NCBI GenBank assembly: GCA_017962275.1
Contig: JAGCVQ010000085.1
Span: forward strand, 1-45,476
Length of the DNA: 45,476 bases
From: Bacteroidales bacterium
Lineage (GTDB): Bacteria; Bacteroidota; Bacteroidia; Bacteroidales; WCHB1-69
Direction of reading: 5' to 3'
The notes beneath the pieces were generated by a model. It had not been told where the DNA came from and did not search any database. It worked only from the letters and a program-made list of their open reading frames with translations. How positions within the stretch are numbered: position 1 is the first letter of the stretch; every line of letters begins with the position of its first letter. Position numbers and translations under genes: made by a program. Below are positions 43,391 through 45,476 of this stretch, piece after piece.

Positions 43391-43423
43391 TGTATGAAAT
43401 GGGCGGGTTGGTGTATGAAATGG
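43391..43423 (-). promoter_or_regulatory. Putative LytTR operator (12-bp direct repeat, 21-bp spacing)
   Basis: TGTATGAAATGG occurs at 43391-43402 and again at 43412-43423 (on the minus strand CCATTTCATACA twice), identical copies 21 bases apart start to start with a 9-base gap. This is the geometry known for LytTR-domain binding sites (two helical turns). It ends 40 bases before the -7 box at 43350. Confidence 0.6.
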
Positions 43424-43450
43424 CCGTTGAAGGGTTGTGGTTTTACGGAA

Positions 43451-43507
43451 TCACCAACGCCTCTATCGGCACCGTGCTGTCCATCAGGCCGATGCGGGTG
43501 TCGGAGG
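43451..43507. pseudogene. Gene-tail-like fragment, copy A
   Basis: A 57-bp stretch is shared with 45119-45175 (about 87% identity by eye, no gaps). On the minus strand one frame reads SDTRIGLMDSTVPIEALVIP and then a stop codon. It is interpreted as the 3' end of a lost gene; the family was not recognised. It lies beside the putative LytTR operator. Confidence 0.4.
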
Positions 43508-43522
43508 TTACTCACGAATCCT

Positions 43523-43972
43523 CTATTTCCACACAGGTTCCTTTTCCCAATCACGAGGGAAGCCCATGGCGGCGGAATCCACCTCGGGAAAGGCGGAAAG
43601 AAGCATTTTGAGTTTGGTTGTCATATCGTTGCTTGGTGAGATGACATTGACAAAATATTTGATAATGCAAAGATTGAAATAGATACGAAGAGGGTCGGTC
43701 GCTAAAGTAATCCAAGAAAAATCTATATGATGAGGGATAGATTGATACAGCATCATAACTTGATCAAACGATGTGTTCTCCTTGTAGTGGTGTTCGGTTT
43801 TCGGTTTTCTCAACAGGGGGTACATATACGCTGAAAGCCGATAATAGCCGATGTTCTGAATGTGCCAAACGGCATCCTTAGCATTTCTGATAATCAAACC
43901 TCTTGACCTCAAGAGATTTACAAGTTCTATTGGAGTGTTATATGTCTTGTCGAATGCTTTTCTTGTTCCCAT
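43523..43972 (-). pseudogene. Internally deleted Abi-family (AbiD/F-type) abortive infection gene
   Basis: The N-terminal part (RKAFDKTYNTPIELVNLLRSRGLIIRN, HIQNIGYYRLSAYMYPLLRKP, SFDQVMMLYQ) and the C-terminal part (FNLCIIKYFVNVISPSNDMTTKLKMLLSAFPEV...AMGFPRDWEKEPVW) both fit Abi_2 family proteins, but family members are about 300 residues long and this frame has only 149. The middle, which normally follows the LY.FDR segment, is missing, joining near residue 80 without breaking the frame. It is therefore probably a decayed phage-defence gene. ATG 43972 is the likeliest start; an upstream TTG adds seven residues. A good promoter (44055-44083) is still present. Confidence 0.7.
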
Positions 43973-44054
43973 ATACAATATGTTTGTCTTCAATTAAAAA
44001 AAAACGACCCGCACATTTGAGCATCATAGAGAGGCTTGGCGGGTTCTAGCGGTG

Positions 44055-44083
44055 CAAAAATACATTTTTTTTGAATTGTGCAA
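44055..44083 (-). promoter_or_regulatory. Promoter of the Abi-type gene
   Basis: On the minus strand a TTG (44083-44081) is followed after 18 bases by TATTTTTG (44062-44055), a good Bacteroidota promoter directed at the Abi-type gene. Confidence 0.7.
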
Positions 44084-44107
44084 CATTTTTTGAAAAAAAA
44101 ATTCCTA

Positions 44108-44311
44108 ATTCAGCCCGTCAGGGCTTCCATCTCTGTAGCCCGAGGACGTTCCCGGCCGCGCCCCACAACCCCGTATGGGGTGCACATCGTGCGTGACAAT
44201 GATTTTGCACCCTGTTGAATATGAATCTCCTACGGAGATTTGGCACCGCCCGTGGGCATCCGTTTCTACAGATAGGCATCCCCTAACGGGGATAGGGCAC
44301 CCCGTTCACCA
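44108..44311. repeat. REP-like repeat cassette, copy 1
   Basis: About 204 bp with four or more small palindromes: AGCCCGTCAGGGCT, CCCC..CCGTATGGGG, ATCTCCTACGGAGAT and ATCCCCTAACGGGGAT. It recurs in the same order and orientation at 44920-45123. No gene is seen in 43973-44341 apart from the promoter. Confidence 0.85.
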
Positions 44312-44341
44312 GTGACTCACAGAAAAATTTAAGAAAGAAAA

Positions 44342-44656
44342 CTAATAATAGAGAAAACTATGGACTGCGTCATGGACGACAATCGCTTTTTCTCCATGAG
44401 CGTCAACCGTAATCTCATACGCAAAATGGAAATCCTCGCAAATAAATTCCTGCCAGCCCTTTTTAATCCATTCTTTTTTAAGTCTTGCCTTGGGGAATAT
44501 GGTCGCATAGTTGGCAAGCGATTCCAATCCGTCATAGAGACGATTCTTCTTGCTTTCCACGGTATCAAAACTTAAAGTATGCCAATGTTTCAATATGGCA
44601 GCATCATAGAACGATTCTATGGCTTGATGTACACGCTCTTCAATAAGAATTCTCAT
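44342..44656 (-). CDS. RelE/ParE-superfamily toxin (type II toxin-antitoxin)
   Basis: A 104-residue protein with the RelE/ParE-like pattern common in Bacteroidota: a helical N-terminal half (HQAIESFYDAAILKHWHTLSFDTVESKKNRLYDGLESLANYATIFPKARLKKEWI) and the beta-strand end GWQEFICEDFHFAYEITVDAHGEKAIVVHDAVHSFLYY. Such toxins usually act on mRNA in the ribosome or on gyrase; which applies here cannot be seen. Its start codon overlaps the antitoxin stop (44653-44656), as is typical for such pairs. Confidence 0.8.
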   Translation of the reverse strand: MRILIEERVHQAIESFYDAAILKHWHTLSFDTVESKKNRLYDGLESLANYATIFPKARLKKEWIKKGWQEFICEDFHFAYEITVDAHGEKAIVVHDAVHSFLYY

Positions 44657-44844
44657 GCTTCGGGATGGTAGAACTTGTAGATCTTTTCAGTTAACCGACG
44701 ACGAGATTCTTCGAGCGGAATACATTGTGAAATTTCTTCGTCGGAGATTACCCGATACGTAGTTTTTGCAGCAACTCCATATTCTGCGGTTGGTTCATTA
44801 ACCATCGGATTTTCAGGTTCTTCTGTAGGATAATCTTTTGCCAT
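44653..44844 (-). CDS. Antitoxin partner of the RelE/ParE-type toxin
   Basis: A 63-residue acidic protein encoded directly before the toxin gene and overlapping it by four bases. The C-terminal half (ISDEEISQCIPLEESRRRLTEKIYKFYHPEA) has the charged amphipathic helix expected to wrap the toxin. No DNA-binding fold is obvious in the short N-terminal part. The call rests mainly on operon position and size. On the minus strand TATCTTTG (44874-44867) is a fitting -7 box about 22 bases upstream. Confidence 0.65.
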   Translation of the reverse strand: MAKDYPTEEPENPMVNEPTAEYGVAAKTTYRVISDEEISQCIPLEESRRRLTEKIYKFYHPEA

Positions 44845-44919
44845 ATCAAAGTTTTTTTTTGCAAGGCAAAGATATATTTTTTTTTAATACCTCGTAAGTC
44901 CCGCCCGATCCCTATTCCA

Positions 44920-45123
44920 CCCAAGCCCGTTAGGGCTTCCATATCTGTAGCACGAGGACGTTCCCGACCGCACCCCACAACCCCGTTAGGGGTTGCACAT
45001 CGAACCCGACAATGTTTTGCAATCCATTGAATATGAATCTCCTACGAAGATTTTGAACCGCACGTGGGCATCCGTTTGCTACAGATAGGCATCCCCTAAC
45101 GGGGATAAGTCACCTCATTCACC
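44920..45123. repeat. REP-like repeat cassette, copy 2
   Basis: Second copy of 44108-44311, same orientation, with only one single-base length change (offset 812 at the left end, 813 at the right). Palindromes AGCCCGTTAGGGCT, CCCCGTTAGGGG and ATCCCCTAACGGGGAT are kept. The toxin-antitoxin pair lies between the two copies. The remaining sequence to 45371 holds the fragment at 45119 and no other gene. Confidence 0.85.
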
Positions 45124-45175
45124 AGCGCCTCTATTAGTACCGTGCTGTCCATCAGCCCGATGCGGGTGTCGGAGG
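45119..45175. pseudogene. Gene-tail-like fragment, copy B
   Basis: Matches 43451-43507. The minus-strand frame reads SDTRIGLMDSTVLIEALVN and continues into the repeat cassette instead of stopping, so the copy is cut at its 3' end by the cassette. Confidence 0.4.
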
Positions 45176-45371
45176 CGTGGCGGGTGGAGGCGGTGTGAGA
45201 GAAGATGTTCCCTTTGTCTCAGGAAACTCGCTCTGCTGTGGAGAAATATTTAGCGTAGGAAGTTATCGGTTTCGGAAAAAATGTATTTTCGCGGCCTGTA
45301 AGGGTTCTGTCCCTCACAAGGGAATTCTATTCCCACCCCAAACCCAAAAAAACAAATGCTTGCAAAAAACA

Positions 45372-45476
45372 ATGAACAACGAAATAAGCAACAATTTACC
45401 AAACGAAACTTTCACTTGGCTGAAACCAGGTGCTTGGCGAAAACCGTGCATTGTACATGTGACCATGGTGGCCAAC
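45372..45476 (+). CDS. Partial gene, possible RAYT-type (Y1) transposase
   Basis: The frame from ATG 45372 is open to the window end (35 residues): MNNEISNNLPNETFTWLKP, then GAWRKPCIVHVTMVAN. The HVTMVAN stretch resembles the first beta strand and H.T motif of REP-associated tyrosine transposases, which start with an aromatic/Arg-rich stretch before (Y/H)(H/F)VT. The nearby palindromic cassettes are the kind of target such enzymes use. Too little is visible to be certain, and another frame from ATG 45356 is also open. A weak -7 box (TATTTTCG) is at 45284-45291. Confidence 0.35.
   Translation, partial: MNNEISNNLPNETFTWLKPGAWRKPCIVHVTMVAN

Overview
The window comes from a Bacteroidota (Bacteroidales-like) chromosome. 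The signs are promoters with the -7 box TAnnTTTG (some with a -33 TTG), a C-terminal sorting domain of the type IX secretion system on a 2,865-residue surface protein, FISUMP and VPYAL-type exported domains, a zinc-less L36, and gene order map-infA-rpmJ-rpsM-rpsK-rpsD-rpoA-rplQ. Intergenic DNA is unusually rich in short tandem repeats and palindromes.

Layout. 1-9.86 kb: an island of five exported proteins, four of them in one apparent operon (619-5753) plus a 1,109-residue multidomain protein, bounded by two nearly identical direct repeats of about 290 bp that each carry a MITE-like palindromic element. 9.87-12.8 kb (minus strand): the anaerobic ribonucleotide reductase genes nrdD and nrdG behind a cobalamin riboswitch. 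13.0-19.5 kb: secreted bleomycin-hydrolase-type peptidase, DUF2147 protein, enolase (minus), queE, a DUF721 protein, tatA-tatC and a family 2 glycosyltransferase. 19.7-28.3 kb: a giant repeat adhesin. 28.4-34.1 kb: leuS, a polysaccharide flippase and a TonB_C/OmpA-like exported protein. 34.1-40.8 kb: the distal spc and alpha ribosomal operons (rpmD to rplQ, with secY, map, infA and rpoA), starting at their own promoter. 40.9-45.5 kb: an ATP-grasp protein, then on the minus strand a LytTR regulator overlapping a membrane protein with a phosphodiester-glycosidase-like domain, an internally deleted Abi-type gene, a RelE/ParE-type toxin-antitoxin pair bracketed by about 204-bp repeat cassettes, and at the edge the start of a possible RAYT-type transposase.

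Themes. Core functions (translation, Sec and Tat export, enolase, queuosine synthesis, dNTP synthesis) are interleaved with surface and exported proteins. The most promising less-described items are the LytTR/membrane-protein pair with a 21-bp-spaced direct repeat ahead of its promoter, the four-gene operon of exported beta-sandwich plus helical-repeat proteins, and the adhesin, whose domains recur in five exact 633-bp three-domain units. All calls rest on reading the sequence; no database search was run.
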